From NCBI GenBank assembly GCA_913063125.1, contig CAJXZM010000006.1, positions 1 to 64,000 of the forward strand: 64,000 nt of DNA, read 5' to 3'. The translations under genes and the position numbers were made by a program. Positions 44,923 through 55,321 of this stretch are shown piece by piece; the stretch's first letter is position 1; the number at the start of each line of letters is the position of its first letter. The notes under the pieces were generated by a model. That model worked only from the letters and a program-made list of their open reading frames with translations. It was not told the origin of the DNA and did not search any database. This stretch comes from an uncultured Gammaproteobacteria bacterium (GTDB lineage Bacteria; Pseudomonadota; Gammaproteobacteria; Pseudomonadales; Ketobacteraceae).

Positions 44923-45843
44923 TTACTTAACAAACTGCCTGACAAAACGGCTCACCTCTTCTGGTTTCTCCTGATGCACAAATAATTTTGCCTGTGAAAT
45001 ACTATGAAACTTCGTCATCAAAGGTAATTGAGATGCCATTTTTCGAGCCGGTTTTTCTCGAAAGGTAGGGTCATCTTTCCCCCAAATAAATAAAGTAGGC
45101 ATAGATAATCCAGGATGGATCAAAGCAAGTTCATCCAACTGTATCCAATTAAACACTTCCACGAACGAAGACATTGCATTCTTAAAAGCCGAATTTGACT
45201 CAACCAATGGTTTTATAAAATCTCGCTTAAACTGCCCACTTAATAACGCTTTATCATAAAAAACGCCACCCAGCGCCATGGGAGAACGAACAAAGTACTT
45301 TTTAGCCAGTAATCGACGCATAACAGGTAAAAAACCTGGAACGTTCATACACTTTTTAAAAATAGGTATCCACGGAGGTCGCTCACCAGGTATTTCAGTA
45401 TTAGACAGTATTAAATGGGTCACTCTCTCTTTGTCCAGTTCTGCCAAATAACGCGCTATCATGCCTCCACTATCATTTCCATAGATTGCGTAGTTTTCAA
45501 TGTTCTGCTTCGATAGGAATTCCGATAATAATTTAGCCTGTCCTTTAGGGCTTAAATCCACCTGATCATGCCAATTCGTTTTACCCAAACCTGGCAAATC
45601 AACAGCAATACAAGTGAATTCACCACGCAATCGATTGATAATCTTCTCGTAAGTTAAGCTATTCAACGGCCACCCATGAATAAAGAACATTAATGGGCGC
45701 TTATTTGTAAAAATATCCTCTACTGTTCCCGTAGTTCGGTAGGCTAGCTTAATCAAGCCAATATCTTCATACTGGACTTCTAGCTCACGGAACGGCACTG
45801 TGCAGTCAACCTTAGCACTATCAATTTTTGCAGGACTGTTCAT
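44923..45843 (-). CDS. Alpha/beta hydrolase with an Asp nucleophile
   Basis: 306 residues. The oxyanion motif HGWP is at 56-59. The nucleophile elbow G122-N-D124-S-G-G has Asp, not Ser, as in epoxide hydrolases and haloalkane or haloacetate dehalogenases. An acid residue is available in WGKDDPTF and the base is His290 (FVHQEKPEE). The residue after the nucleophile is Ser where many such enzymes have Trp, so substrate class is open. It is divergent from an AraC-type regulator, 126 bp apart. Confidence 0.82.
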   Translation of the reverse strand: MNSPAKIDSAKVDCTVPFRELEVQYEDIGLIKLAYRTTGTVEDIFTNKRPLMFFIHGWPLNSLTYEKIINRLRGEFTCIAVDLPGLGKTNWHDQVDLSPKGQAKLLSEFLSKQNIENYAIYGNDSGGMIARYLAELDKERVTHLILSNTEIPGERPPWIPIFKKCMNVPGFLPVMRRLLAKKYFVRSPMALGGVFYDKALLSGQFKRDFIKPLVESNSAFKNAMSSFVEVFNWIQLDELALIHPGLSMPTLFIWGKDDPTFREKPARKMASQLPLMTKFHSISQAKLFVHQEKPEEVSRFVRQFVK

Positions 45844-45969
45844 GGTTTATGGTACCCTTTGTAAATGAAAGTCCATAGAGCATACGGTTTATGACTATTG
45901 CTATACTTGTAAAAACCGGAACTTTTAAAGAATAATTGCAGTAACTTTTAGATATGCGGAAAGTACAAC

Positions 45970-46749
45970 GTGACGAATAGTAATTTTTTGGTAATAGGTA
46001 ATAAAATCACACTCTATATGGGGTTGCTTCCTGATATATCCGAACACGCCCACTCAACTGCGGTTATTGCCTTATCACTCAGCGGTGAAACGATTTCTGC
46101 TCGAAGTGGGTCAGATAACCAGTGGGAAGATCACCAAGCCTATTTCCTCCCCGCCGATATACCTAATGAAATGCGCCAATATGATAAACCTATTGCTTGT
46201 ATTTTTATCGAACCTGACAGCGACCTTTATCAACGATTTCTAAAACAACATGGCTTTGATGAAAATCGTCTATCACCCTACCGGTATAGGCTCCAAAATT
46301 TAAGAAGTATACTGAATGCTTTTTCAGAAACCCCGAGCAACCCTGATGAACTTAGCTTGAGTATTACCGAAGCCCTGCATGATTTATATCCACCACTCAA
46401 AGAAATCGACCAAAGGGTTGTTCGCTGTGCAAGCATCATCAAAGAAAATATTGGAGATAATTTGTCGGCGAATGTGCTAGCAAGCTTGGTCGACCTATCT
46501 GAGCGCCAACTCTCTTCGCTTTTCAAGCGAGATATGGGCTTACCTATTCGAAAGTACCGCTTGTGGTCAAGATTAAAAAACGTTGCTCAGCTAGTCAATG
46601 ATGGTAACTTGTTAACTGATGCCGCTATAGCATCTGGTTTCTCTGACTCTGCTCATTTCTCAAATAGTTGCCGAAAACTACTTGGACTAAAGCCCACTGA
46701 CATTATGGAAACCGGCAAGCCGTTAACCCTACTAGCAACCACCCGATAA
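45970..46749 (+). CDS. AraC-family transcriptional regulator
   Basis: 259 residues from a GTG start. The C-terminal AraC DNA-binding domain is clear: LSANVLASLVDLSERQLSSLFKRDMGLPI (first helix-turn-helix) and LTDAAIASGFSDSAHFSNSCRKLLGLKP (second). The N-terminal 150 residues are a small cupin-like sensor. It is divergent from the Asp-nucleophile hydrolase and may control it. It is 11 bp upstream of the MltF-like gene, so the two could also share a transcript. Confidence 0.85.
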   Translation: MTNSNFLVIGNKITLYMGLLPDISEHAHSTAVIALSLSGETISARSGSDNQWEDHQAYFLPADIPNEMRQYDKPIACIFIEPDSDLYQRFLKQHGFDENRLSPYRYRLQNLRSILNAFSETPSNPDELSLSITEALHDLYPPLKEIDQRVVRCASIIKENIGDNLSANVLASLVDLSERQLSSLFKRDMGLPIRKYRLWSRLKNVAQLVNDGNLLTDAAIASGFSDSAHFSNSCRKLLGLKPTDIMETGKPLTLLATTR

Positions 46750-46760
46750 AGGATTCGTCT

Positions 46761-48848
46761 ATGCGCGCCATAGCTGTTGGTTTATTTTACACCCTATCCC
46801 TGGCCTTGATGCTGGTTAGCTGTTCGGAAGAACCCAGCCCATCGGAGCCAATCAAGCCACTGCCAACACCTACAACATACATTGAGCAAGGTGACCTTGA
46901 GCAAATACGTCAACACGGAACCCTGCGTCTACTTGCACCTCGATTTGACGGGGCCGACGCCCTGCCCCGGCAAGGTATTTCAATACAGAATTACCAACAC
47001 ATCGCTGAAGAGTTTGCTCGCCATCTACAATTGGATGTTCAATGGATTTATATTGATGAGTTCGCAGAGTTAATTCCGAGTCTACTACGGGGTGACGGTG
47101 ATTTAATCGTGACCAATATGACGGTGACTCAATCACGGTCAAAAGAAGTGCAATTCTCGCGCGCCATTAACAAGATCAATGAGGTGCTGGTGACTCGCAA
47201 TGCCGACATAACTAACTCCGCAGAGCAATTAGCAAGGCTTTCTTTGTCGATACCCGAGGGCACCGCTTACGTTGACACATTAAAATCACTGGCTGACAAG
47301 CAGCAGCTATCTCTCAATGTAAATATCGTATCTTCCGATACTAGCGATAGCGACTTGTTAAGTTCAATTCAAAGCAGCGAAATACAAGCCACCGTATTAG
47401 ACAGTGACATAGCCTCCAATTTGTTGTTGGATTATCCGGGGTTGAGTGCCAGCCTCATTCTTAAACGACACCGCGACATCGCTTGGGCTACCCGAAAAAA
47501 TAGTACGGACCTACTCAACCAACTAAATGAATTTATGGTATCCCATCATCTTCAGGCATCCGCCAATGAACAACAACAACGGGACTGGCCTAAAATTCAA
47601 CAACACGGCCGACTACGCATGCTGACACTGAACAACCCTGCCAGCTATTTTATGTGGCGTGGAGAATTGATGGGCTTTGATATGGATCTAATGCAAAAAT
47701 TTGCCAAGACCCACAAGTTACACTTATCGATCATACTGAAAGATAGCATTCAAGAACTAATCACTGCGTTGAAACAAGGTGAAGGCGATGTAATTGCCGC
47801 ATCATTAACGCAATCCTCCGAACGCGAAGCAATGGGGTTACAATTCAGTTCCCCTTATTTAAAAGTCCAAGAACAGTTGGTGGGCCGAGGTGATGGGCCG
47901 TCGGTGTCCAGCCTTGAGCAACTAGCAGAACAGCGTATCGGCGCGAACCCAGATACGGTTTTTTATTCACAATTTAAGCGGTTACAATCAACCGGTATAG
48001 CACTGCAATTGTTAGAATTCCCGAAGACCAGCACGGAGATGTTGATCGATAAATTGTTGGCTGACGAGTTCGATTACACCGCCACCGACAGCCATTTATT
48101 AGCGATTGAAATCGCTCATCGAGATAACCTCAAAGTGAACCTTACCTTAGGTGAGGAATCTAACATCGCCTGGGCGCTGCGAACGGATCAAATCCAACTA
48201 TTAGAAAAACTTAACGCGTTTATTAAAAAAGAATACCGCGGTCTCTTTTATAACGTTACCTACAACAAGTACTTTAAAAACAGTCGCAGAATGCAACAAC
48301 ATCAAGCAGATCGTGTTGTTGCCGGTGCTGCACTCTCCCCTTTTGATGATCTTATCAAACCCTTAGCGAAACAGCACGGCATGGACTGGAGACTGATCGT
48401 AGCGCAGATGTATCAGGAGAGTAAATTTAACCCTAATGCCAAATCCTTCGCTGGAGCCCTGGGATTAATGCAAGTCATGCCACGTACTGCCAAAGAAATG
48501 GGCTTTAGCGACCTTCATACCCCAGAAAATGGGATCAACGCAGGCATAACGTATATGAAGTGGCTAGAAGCCCGATTCCCCGGAGAATTGGAGCTACAAG
48601 AACGAATATTTTTCACTCTGGCGGCATATAATGCTGGCGCAGGACATGTCCGAGATGCGCGACGACTGGCCGACAGGCTAGGCAAAGATGCTAATCGTTG
48701 GTTTGGACATGTAGAAGACGCCATGTTGCTGCTAGCAAAGCCTGAATACCACAAACAGGCCCGGTTTGGTTATGTACGGGGGTCAGAGCCAGTACAGTAT
48801 GTTAAAGCTATCCGTGATCGCTATCTAGGGTATTTGCAGGTTCACTGA
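46761..48848 (+). CDS. MltF-like lytic transglycosylase with two solute-binding domains
   Basis: 695 residues, much longer than classical MltF (about 520). A lipoprotein signal ends LVSC (Cys near 21). Two consecutive SBP_bac_3-type domains follow, each opened by a similar phrase ([10 protein letters not shown] near 52 and [10 protein letters not shown] near 282). The C-terminal SLT domain (about 515-660) has catalytic Glu near 553 in [13 protein letters not shown], followed by [13 protein letters not shown]. It would cleave peptidoglycan glycan strands, with activity tuned by ligands bound to the two domains. The gene ends tail-to-tail with the YVTN gene, overlapping it by 7 bp. Confidence 0.87.
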   Translation: MRAIAVGLFYTLSLALMLVSCSEEPSPSEPIKPLPTPTTYIEQGDLEQIRQHGTLRLLAPRFDGADALPRQGISIQNYQHIAEEFARHLQLDVQWIYIDEFAELIPSLLRGDGDLIVTNMTVTQSRSKEVQFSRAINKINEVLVTRNADITNSAEQLARLSLSIPEGTAYVDTLKSLADKQQLSLNVNIVSSDTSDSDLLSSIQSSEIQATVLDSDIASNLLLDYPGLSASLILKRHRDIAWATRKNSTDLLNQLNEFMVSHHLQASANEQQQRDWPKIQQHGRLRMLTLNNPASYFMWRGELMGFDMDLMQKFAKTHKLHLSIILKDSIQELITALKQGEGDVIAASLTQSSEREAMGLQFSSPYLKVQEQLVGRGDGPSVSSLEQLAEQRIGANPDTVFYSQFKRLQSTGIALQLLEFPKTSTEMLIDKLLADEFDYTATDSHLLAIEIAHRDNLKVNLTLGEESNIAWALRTDQIQLLEKLNAFIKKEYRGLFYNVTYNKYFKNSRRMQQHQADRVVAGAALSPFDDLIKPLAKQHGMDWRLIVAQMYQESKFNPNAKSFAGALGLMQVMPRTAKEMGFSDLHTPENGINAGITYMKWLEARFPGELELQERIFFTLAAYNAGAGHVRDARRLADRLGKDANRWFGHVEDAMLLLAKPEYHKQARFGYVRGSEPVQYVKAIRDRYLGYLQVH

Positions 48849-50179
48849 GCTGTGGGGCTATCAGGCATCATCAACTTACCCGTTCGAATACGTTGTGGGT
48901 GATCTCCAACAGGAAAACTAGCAATTTCCTTTTTCTCCGAAAAAGAGATCACCGACACTCGATCCTGTTCACTCACCGATACATAACAATATTTCCCATC
49001 CGCACTTTCAGTCGCCCAATAAGGTTTTGCCCCCAAAGGCTTCTTTGATAGCGGAATGGTTGTGTACTCAAAAGTTTCTCGATCGACAATAGCCGCATAA
49101 CCAGACATCGTTGCAGCAACACACAACTGTGTTCCCTGGTGATTAATCGCTAAGCCATGATGTGCAGAGTTTAACTGATAATCTGAGTAATCCATTGCCT
49201 GTATCTCAGCAGGTATAGGCAGTTCAATCTTACGGGTGATTCGTTCCTGTTGCAGGTCATATTCAAAGAATCCGTGAAAAAAGGACACCTGCATATAGAC
49301 ATAACGACCGTCCGGAGCGACCGCCATTGGACGTACAGCTTTATCAATCCAAGGAAAACCAAACGCCTCTAGCTTTTCCCCAATATCCACACGCTGGATT
49401 ACTTCCAGCGTTTCTGCATCCACCACCTGAAAAAATCGGTCTCCCTTAATCCAATCTAACCAAGAGCTTGTTGTTGGTACATACACTTTACCTATACTTG
49501 CATGAAATATTCGTTTCCCATCGCGTGAATAGGTGCTTTCATGAGGTTGATCACCGGACTCAAATTCACCGATAATATTCCCCGTTTCTGTGTCAATTGC
49601 ATGCACTTTGCGAGCCGTCGACGCGGATACCAAAAAGGTTTTACCATCAGGAGAGATAGCTGCGTGATCAGAGCGAGAACCTTCAACCGGGGTACGCCAA
49701 GCTATGTCACCTGTACTCACATCTAGCGCAATAACATCAGCAAAACTAGGGCGGGAGATAAAAAGATAACGCCCATCATTGGATGGAAACATATCATCTA
49801 CCATCTGGTCATGGCCTTCACCAATAACATTGCGTATAAAACGGGATGTGAACCAACGAACGATACCCGAATTCATTTCAGCTATGCGCTCCTCTTTGTC
49901 CGGTACCGCATTGAGCTTTTTTATGGATTTAAACGTTACAGGGTCATAAATATCAATGGTTCCATCCCAGTTATTACCTACCACGATAACGTCACGTAAT
50001 GCACTGCTCATGCCGGTCACCTGATCAGACACAGGTAAAGGAGAAACCAACACCTCATCGTCACCGGGTGCAATATCCATAACGGCAGCACTTACTGTGA
50101 AGACCGAAAACAGTTGTACCACTACTATAAACTTAAAAAACAAACCCACACAAAACACAGTGCTTTTTATCATATACAC
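48842..50179 (-). CDS. Secreted YVTN-type beta-propeller protein
   Basis: 445 residues. A signal peptide (about 1-33) precedes seven or so propeller blades with YVTN/WD40-like phrases: [46 protein letters not shown] and [17 protein letters not shown]. No catalytic motif is visible. Such periplasmic propellers bind partners or ligands, for example in metal or quinoprotein pathways. It stands alone. Confidence 0.75.
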   Translation of the reverse strand: MYMIKSTVFCVGLFFKFIVVVQLFSVFTVSAAVMDIAPGDDEVLVSPLPVSDQVTGMSSALRDVIVVGNNWDGTIDIYDPVTFKSIKKLNAVPDKEERIAEMNSGIVRWFTSRFIRNVIGEGHDQMVDDMFPSNDGRYLFISRPSFADVIALDVSTGDIAWRTPVEGSRSDHAAISPDGKTFLVSASTARKVHAIDTETGNIIGEFESGDQPHESTYSRDGKRIFHASIGKVYVPTTSSWLDWIKGDRFFQVVDAETLEVIQRVDIGEKLEAFGFPWIDKAVRPMAVAPDGRYVYMQVSFFHGFFEYDLQQERITRKIELPIPAEIQAMDYSDYQLNSAHHGLAINHQGTQLCVAATMSGYAAIVDRETFEYTTIPLSKKPLGAKPYWATESADGKYCYVSVSEQDRVSVISFSEKKEIASFPVGDHPQRIRTGKLMMPDSPTAQ

Positions 50180-50322
50180 ACTCGACCTTACTTAGCTATT
50201 AATACTATTAAACATAGCACTTTCAAAGGATTATTATACCAACCCAACGCATGGTCAAACAATGACCTTTTAGGGTGTTGCTCCTATATTTGTCCGGTTT
50301 GGTAAATACAATGGAATAACAA

Positions 50323-51333
50323 TTAGTTTACTTTTGACCGCCACTGGCTAGGCGATATACCCGCAACTGATTTAAACGCTTTTCTGAAATTAGAGGTTTC
50401 TTTATACCCCAGCAACCATCCGATTTTTTCTATTCGAGTATCTGTATTTTCAAGGTAATAAATCGCCGTACTGTATCTAATATCTCGAATAATGTCCCGA
50501 TAGTTCAACCCCTCTTCATTTAACCTTCGTCTCAAGGTTCGCTCCGAAACCCTAAGTTTTTTCGCGATAAAGGAAACAGATGGCGAGGACTCCAAATGAA
50601 TTGATACAAGCTCCCCAATATGAGACAGCAAATCATTCCCCGTCATACATTCACTTACCTCTTCCTTAAGGCATTCAATCATCACTTTTTCACCAACAGT
50701 ATTAGCCGTTCGAATGGGGAATTCCAAAATACATTCATCAAAATTTATCACATTTTTTGCAGCAGAGAATTCAATATCACAATTAAGAATTTTCTGATAA
50801 TGATCAGCGTATATTGGCGCTTCATGTCTAAGCGATAGGCCACGTAAAGGCAAATCCCTTCCTGTTAAAAGAGAAAAACTAGAAATAAATAAACTAATGG
50901 CCGTTTCAGTAACGGCTCGATTTAGTTCCTCAAACGGCGTCTCCATAATAATTTCAACCCGCCCTTGAGAATTGGGCAGCCTAAGGATGGGGAATGCCGT
51001 TACGGCGAATCGCTCTACAACTTCAAGTGCATGGCCAGTATTTTTACTGGCCATCACTGCAGCCCCCAAATTCCCATGCGCCGTTAATGGAATTCGCGAG
51101 CCTAACCCTAGAAAGAAGTCTGTCTCACCTATACTATCGCGTATGTTACTGAGAAGCTCAGCTACACATAAAAACGATGTATTTTCGTCATATCCCAGGA
51201 ACTTATTCCAATCCAAATTGGAATCTTTAAAAATTTTCTCACTATCAAGATTTAACTCTCTCAAATAACTGTCAATGTAAGATATATATCGATTGCTAAT
51301 TGTTAAAAGGGACCACTTAAATTTTTTACTCAC
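50323..51333 (-). CDS. AraC-family regulator, alkane locus, copy 1
   Basis: 336 residues. The N-terminal domain is of the arabinose-binding-like type found in OruR/ArgR-like members (LGSRIPLTAHGNLGAAVMAS). The C-terminal AraC domain is SVSFIAKKLRVSERTLRRRLNEEGLNYR and IEKIGWLLGYKETSNFRKAFKSVAGISP. It is clearly related to the regulator at 54017-55051. It is divergent from the fused ferredoxin-reductase gene with a 205-bp control region between, which suggests it activates that gene in response to an alkane- or alcohol-derived signal. Confidence 0.87.
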   Translation of the reverse strand: MSKKFKWSLLTISNRYISYIDSYLRELNLDSEKIFKDSNLDWNKFLGYDENTSFLCVAELLSNIRDSIGETDFFLGLGSRIPLTAHGNLGAAVMASKNTGHALEVVERFAVTAFPILRLPNSQGRVEIIMETPFEELNRAVTETAISLFISSFSLLTGRDLPLRGLSLRHEAPIYADHYQKILNCDIEFSAAKNVINFDECILEFPIRTANTVGEKVMIECLKEEVSECMTGNDLLSHIGELVSIHLESSPSVSFIAKKLRVSERTLRRRLNEEGLNYRDIIRDIRYSTAIYYLENTDTRIEKIGWLLGYKETSNFRKAFKSVAGISPSQWRSKVN

Positions 51334-51538
51334 TGCATGTTCCCGGCGTCATATTTAGTTTGTCCACCACCCCATTATAGTTCATGGAAAACCATTCGGG
51401 TCAAGTACTTAGCGGTAAATGCAACTTGGCCGATTTCTCCCCTTTTAGAACGATTATAGACCTATAGCCATACCCATCTCTACTTTATAGTAATTACATA
51501 TTTAGTGAATTAATAGACGGTAAACTGAGTAGCGCTTT

Positions 51539-52567
51539 ATGTTTGGAATTTTTGATAAAAAGAAAGATATGCAGCTGGTAATTGATGATAAACCGGAAAT
51601 GATTCTCCAGGCGAAAGAGACCATTCTAAATGGCGCATTACGCCATAACATCCCTTTTCCTTATAGCTGCAAGGTGGGTGGTTGCGGTAGTTGTAAATGT
51701 ATTCTAGTAGAAGGTAAGGTCAAGGAATTAACCGACAAATCCTATTTATTATCCAAAGAGGAAATCAAAAACAACTATATATTGGGTTGTCAAAGCATCC
51801 CGAAAACCCGTGTTGTGATAAAACTTCCAGCGGTCGCATTTGAACATCAAATAGTTACAGCAGTGATTAGTGAGCAAAAAGCACTAACTCATGATATTTT
51901 TGAGGTGACGCTAACACTTGATAAACCGATGCCATTTCAAGCTGGACAGTATGTAAATGTCGAGGTGTCTGACGAAGAAATACCCCCTCGATCCTATTCT
52001 TTTGCTCACGATTTTAGAGATACTAGTCTTTCCTTTTTTGTCAGAGTAATTCCCAATGGAAAGATGTCGAATTGGCTTACCGCTCCAGAAAATATAAACA
52101 GAAATGTTGTCGTTAACGGTCCGCAAGGGGAATTCTATTACCGTGAAAGTGAACGTGACCTTCTTTGTATCGCCGGAGGAAGCGGTCTAGCTCCCATAAT
52201 CTCAATGTTAGAAGCGGCCCTAGCGTCATCTAACACGATGATCAACAGGAATCTGACCCTAATGATGGGAGCGCGTACCCAAAAAGATCTTTATTATAGT
52301 GATGAGATAAAGAAAATCAAAAAACGCTGGAAAGGAGTATTCGAATTTAAGGCCGTGTTATCAGAAGAACCAGAATCAAGCAATTGGCAAGGTTTGAGGG
52401 GCTTCGTTACTGAACATTTAGATAAAACCAACTGCCACAATACACAAGGCTATCTATGTGGCCCTCCTCCGATGATAGATGCAGCAATCGCGACAATGAA
52501 TACGCTGGGTATCGACTCCGAACATATTTATTTTGATAAATTTTTAGACCAATCTCAAGCGTCCTAA
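51539..52567 (+). CDS. Fused [2Fe-2S] ferredoxin-FAD/NAD reductase
   Basis: 342 residues. Plant-type ferredoxin ligands are C44-x4-C49-x2-C52 and C84. A ferredoxin-NAD(P)+ reductase domain follows: FAD motif RSYS near 150, nucleotide-binding GGSGLAP near 212 and a terminal CGPPPMID. Such hybrid reductases supply electrons from NADH to mono- or dioxygenases. In this locus it is a natural electron donor to AlkB (56545) because no rubredoxin gene is present in the window. It could equally serve a Rieske enzyme elsewhere. It precedes the alcohol dehydrogenase. Confidence 0.88.
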   Translation: MFGIFDKKKDMQLVIDDKPEMILQAKETILNGALRHNIPFPYSCKVGGCGSCKCILVEGKVKELTDKSYLLSKEEIKNNYILGCQSIPKTRVVIKLPAVAFEHQIVTAVISEQKALTHDIFEVTLTLDKPMPFQAGQYVNVEVSDEEIPPRSYSFAHDFRDTSLSFFVRVIPNGKMSNWLTAPENINRNVVVNGPQGEFYYRESERDLLCIAGGSGLAPIISMLEAALASSNTMINRNLTLMMGARTQKDLYYSDEIKKIKKRWKGVFEFKAVLSEEPESSNWQGLRGFVTEHLDKTNCHNTQGYLCGPPPMIDAAIATMNTLGIDSEHIYFDKFLDQSQAS

Positions 52568-52590
52568 CAATAAGGCAATACCAGTACATG

Positions 52591-52638
52591 CTTAACTTCC
52601 CACTTAACTTCCCACTTAACTTCCCACTTAACTCCCCA
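52591..52638 (+). repeat. 12-bp tandem repeat, four copies
   Basis: CTTAACTTCCCA occurs three times, then CTTAACTCCCCA once. The unit is a multiple of three, so it keeps reading frame with an ATG at 52588 and would encode LNFP repeats. It lies upstream of the more likely alcohol dehydrogenase start (52693), so it is probably leader sequence. Copy number could vary between strains by slippage. Confidence 0.85.
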
Positions 52639-52692
52639 TTAATTGCATACTATCGGGCAAAACAATCCATCCTCAAGGTTATAGGCGACATC

Positions 52693-53919
52693 ATGCCCAT
52701 GCCAACACCCACGTTATTTAGTGGTCCTGGCTCATCCTTTGAGCTTTGTGAAGCAATATCACAGGTGGGGACACAATCAATTTTGATTGTTACCGATGCA
52801 ATGTTAGTAGAGATCGACTTGGTTGGAAAAATAACCGATAAATTAAATGCCCTGGGAGTTAGAACCGTTGTTTATAGTGGGGTTTTACCCGACCCAACGT
52901 TTAACCATGTTGATGAAGGCATCGCCTTGGCTAAAAAGGAAAGCTGCGAAGCTGTATTAGCAGTGGGTGGAGGTTCTTCTATTGATGCTGCTAAGATAAT
53001 CAGCGCTGGAGCCTCGATCGATAAACCCGTGAGAAGAATGGTTGGGTTGTTTAAAGTGCGAAAACCTTGTTTGCGACTTTACGCCATCCCAACGACAGCT
53101 GGCACCGGCTCTGAAGTATCACCTGGAGCAGTAATATCTGATCCTGTCACCCATGAAAAATTTCTAATTGTAGACCCAAAAATCACGCCGCTCATGGCAG
53201 CAATAGATGCGTCACTAATGTTAGGTTTACCACCATCGATCACAGCCGCTACGGGGATGGACGCCCTTACCCATGCGATAGAGTCCTACATTTCCCGCAA
53301 TTCAACCCTTGAAACAAGAGGGTATTCTCTAATGGCGACTCGTATTATTTCAAATAATCTAATCCAAGTTACAAGAAATGGTCAAGATTTGGAAGCACGG
53401 CACAAAATGGGGATGGCATCTTTTTATGGAGGTTTAGCCATTAAGGGTGGCTTAGGGTATGTCCATTCAATATCACACGCATTTAGTGCGCTCTACCGTA
53501 TCCCTCACGGTTTAGGGAATGCCATTGTGTTGCCTTATGTATTGGAATATTCCAAAGAAAGCATTCTTGATGCCTTGGCAGAATTGGCTTCAGCCGCAGG
53601 TCTCGACAATGAAAACATTAACAAGAATAACAATGAAAACTCTAATGCGAAGAACGGTAACAGAGAATTAGCCGATAAACTCATCGCTTACATCCGTGAA
53701 TTAAACAAGGCTTTGGGTATACCTGCACACTTAGATAACCTTAATTCCATAGACATACCAAAGCTTGCAGCGTTAACCTTGAAAGAAGCCCATGGTATTT
53801 ACGCCGTTCCAAAATATATGAATCAAAAAGACTGTGAAAAAGTCATCGGTGAAATGTTAGCCATCAGAAAAACAGTGTCTAGTACAGTTGCTACAACTGC
53901 TTCTACCGAAGTAATGTGA
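52693..53919 (+). CDS. Iron-containing alcohol dehydrogenase
   Basis: 408 residues from the ATG at 52693. An earlier ATG at 52588 would add a 35-residue repeat-encoded leader with no known counterpart. Family motifs: AVGGGSSIDAAK, GTGSEVSP, GMDALTHAIESYIS and HSISHAFSALYRIPHGLGNAI, which provides metal-binding His residues. An Asn-rich insertion (NINKNNNENSNAKNGN) lies in the helical C-terminal half, an unusual loop. It would oxidise a medium- or long-chain alcohol made by AlkB, with NAD+. It follows the fused reductase on the same strand. Confidence 0.87.
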   Translation: MPMPTPTLFSGPGSSFELCEAISQVGTQSILIVTDAMLVEIDLVGKITDKLNALGVRTVVYSGVLPDPTFNHVDEGIALAKKESCEAVLAVGGGSSIDAAKIISAGASIDKPVRRMVGLFKVRKPCLRLYAIPTTAGTGSEVSPGAVISDPVTHEKFLIVDPKITPLMAAIDASLMLGLPPSITAATGMDALTHAIESYISRNSTLETRGYSLMATRIISNNLIQVTRNGQDLEARHKMGMASFYGGLAIKGGLGYVHSISHAFSALYRIPHGLGNAIVLPYVLEYSKESILDALAELASAAGLDNENINKNNNENSNAKNGNRELADKLIAYIRELNKALGIPAHLDNLNSIDIPKLAALTLKEAHGIYAVPKYMNQKDCEKVIGEMLAIRKTVSSTVATTASTEVM

Positions 53920-53925
53920 AGATCC

Positions 53926-53942
53926 AGCCCACATTATGGGCT
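53926..53942 (+). terminator. Hairpin AGCCCA-CATTA-TGGGCT
   Basis: A 6-bp perfect stem with a five-base loop, placed 7 bases after the alcohol dehydrogenase stop. It probably ends the reductase-dehydrogenase transcript and faces the end of the leftward AraC gene. Confidence 0.55.
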
Positions 53943-54016
53943 CAGAAAAACCATCCGTTTAGTTGCGGTAGTTACTTTAGTTCGGTCGCTATTTTGGTCC
54001 CTAGAAAACGATTATA

Positions 54017-55051
54017 CTAGAATGCTGTTCTAGGATCGCCGACCCGTCTTTCTAATCGCCATTCACTCGGTGGCTTTCCTGTGCTTTCTTTAAAGGCTTT
54101 ACGAAAGTTTGGCGTATCTTTGTACCCTACTTTTTTCGCAATATCTTCTATAGACAACTCAGAGTTTTCGAGGTGGTAAATCGCTGCCTCATGTCGCATT
54201 TGTTTCAATAGTTCACGATAATTTAAACTTTCATCATTTAACCTTCTCCGCAACGTACTTTCAGAAATACTCAGGACTCTGGCCACAAATGCGATAGAAG
54301 GATTCGATTCCAAATTTAAATTTACGATTTCCTTAACCTGAGTAACAATAGCAACGCTTTTTTGTACGTTTTTCAATTCATCTTCACAGCGATTATGGAT
54401 TTGCATTTTCCCTACAGGGTCTGCCGTTAGAATTGAAATCTCAAGTAGTTTAGGATCAAATGATAACGTATTAGTTGCCGCGCAAAACTCAATGTTACAT
54501 GAGAAGTGTTCAAGATAATTTTCTAGGTAATCATCCGCGTTATGCACTACTGAAATAGAAGAAGGAGTAATACTCTCTCCTGTCAAGAGCGATAGCGTAT
54601 GAATAGCATGGGTCATAAAAGATTCTAACAAAGCAATATTTAAATCCGTATAGGATGACGATGATTGATATTCTATTGTGTTATTTGAAAACAAAAACCG
54701 GATGCTGGGAAATAGAATGTTTGCAAATTTATTCGTCAGTAAAAGTACATCTCTAACATTGTTACAAGAAATGATTGCATCGCCAAAATTACCGTGGGCG
54801 AGAACAGGGATGCGTCGACCCAATTGAAGAAAGAAATCTAAGTATCGCTTTTTTTTACGAATCATTCTAACAAGATTATTTAGATTTTCCACTGGCACTC
54901 GATTACCAACGGAATTCTGTGTGGGGTAAGATATACCAGCGTCCCTAAATATTTTTCCACTGTCTTCACCTAGCTCGCCCAGGTAATCGTCAATGTACGT
55001 TAGATAGCTGCTGTAGGCAGTCAATTCAGAACTACTCTCTTTCCTATTCAA
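54017..55051 (-). CDS. AraC-family regulator, alkane locus, copy 2
   Basis: 344 residues. Same two-domain layout as the regulator at 50323-51333, with many identical phrases: LESNPS(I/V)(A/S)F, (E)RTLRRRLN or STLRRRLN, LNYR, and YK(D/E)T(P/S)NFRKAFK. The two are clearly paralogues. It is divergent from the acyl-CoA dehydrogenase at 55322 with a 270-bp gap, so it probably regulates the acyl-CoA dehydrogenase and perhaps alkB downstream. Confidence 0.87.
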   Translation of the reverse strand: MNRKESSSELTAYSSYLTYIDDYLGELGEDSGKIFRDAGISYPTQNSVGNRVPVENLNNLVRMIRKKKRYLDFFLQLGRRIPVLAHGNFGDAIISCNNVRDVLLLTNKFANILFPSIRFLFSNNTIEYQSSSSYTDLNIALLESFMTHAIHTLSLLTGESITPSSISVVHNADDYLENYLEHFSCNIEFCAATNTLSFDPKLLEISILTADPVGKMQIHNRCEDELKNVQKSVAIVTQVKEIVNLNLESNPSIAFVARVLSISESTLRRRLNDESLNYRELLKQMRHEAAIYHLENSELSIEDIAKKVGYKDTPNFRKAFKESTGKPPSEWRLERRVGDPRTAF

Positions 55052-55321
55052 TATTCTTCCTTAAAACGACCTAAAAGTGACGGCTTATTATGAGAACAAT
55101 TCTGATATTAGCATCATTTTATTAGCAATGGCCGAATTATCCTCATTTAGGAGTCAACCAGGACTATTGACTGCATAGCAGCCAATTTATACTGCTTATA
55201 TCAACATACAGAACAACTCAATATCGACATGACCTGCCGTTAGCAATTGTAATATTTAACATTAGGCTAACGACATTTTTTGTGCATTCAGGCATTAGAC
55301 CATTAGGCGAGGCATTATTTA

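Noticed and set aside
50253-50267. Short inverted repeat GGTCA-AACAA-TGACC as a terminator
   Set aside because: The stem is only five pairs and its T-rich side is on the strand opposite to the upstream genes.
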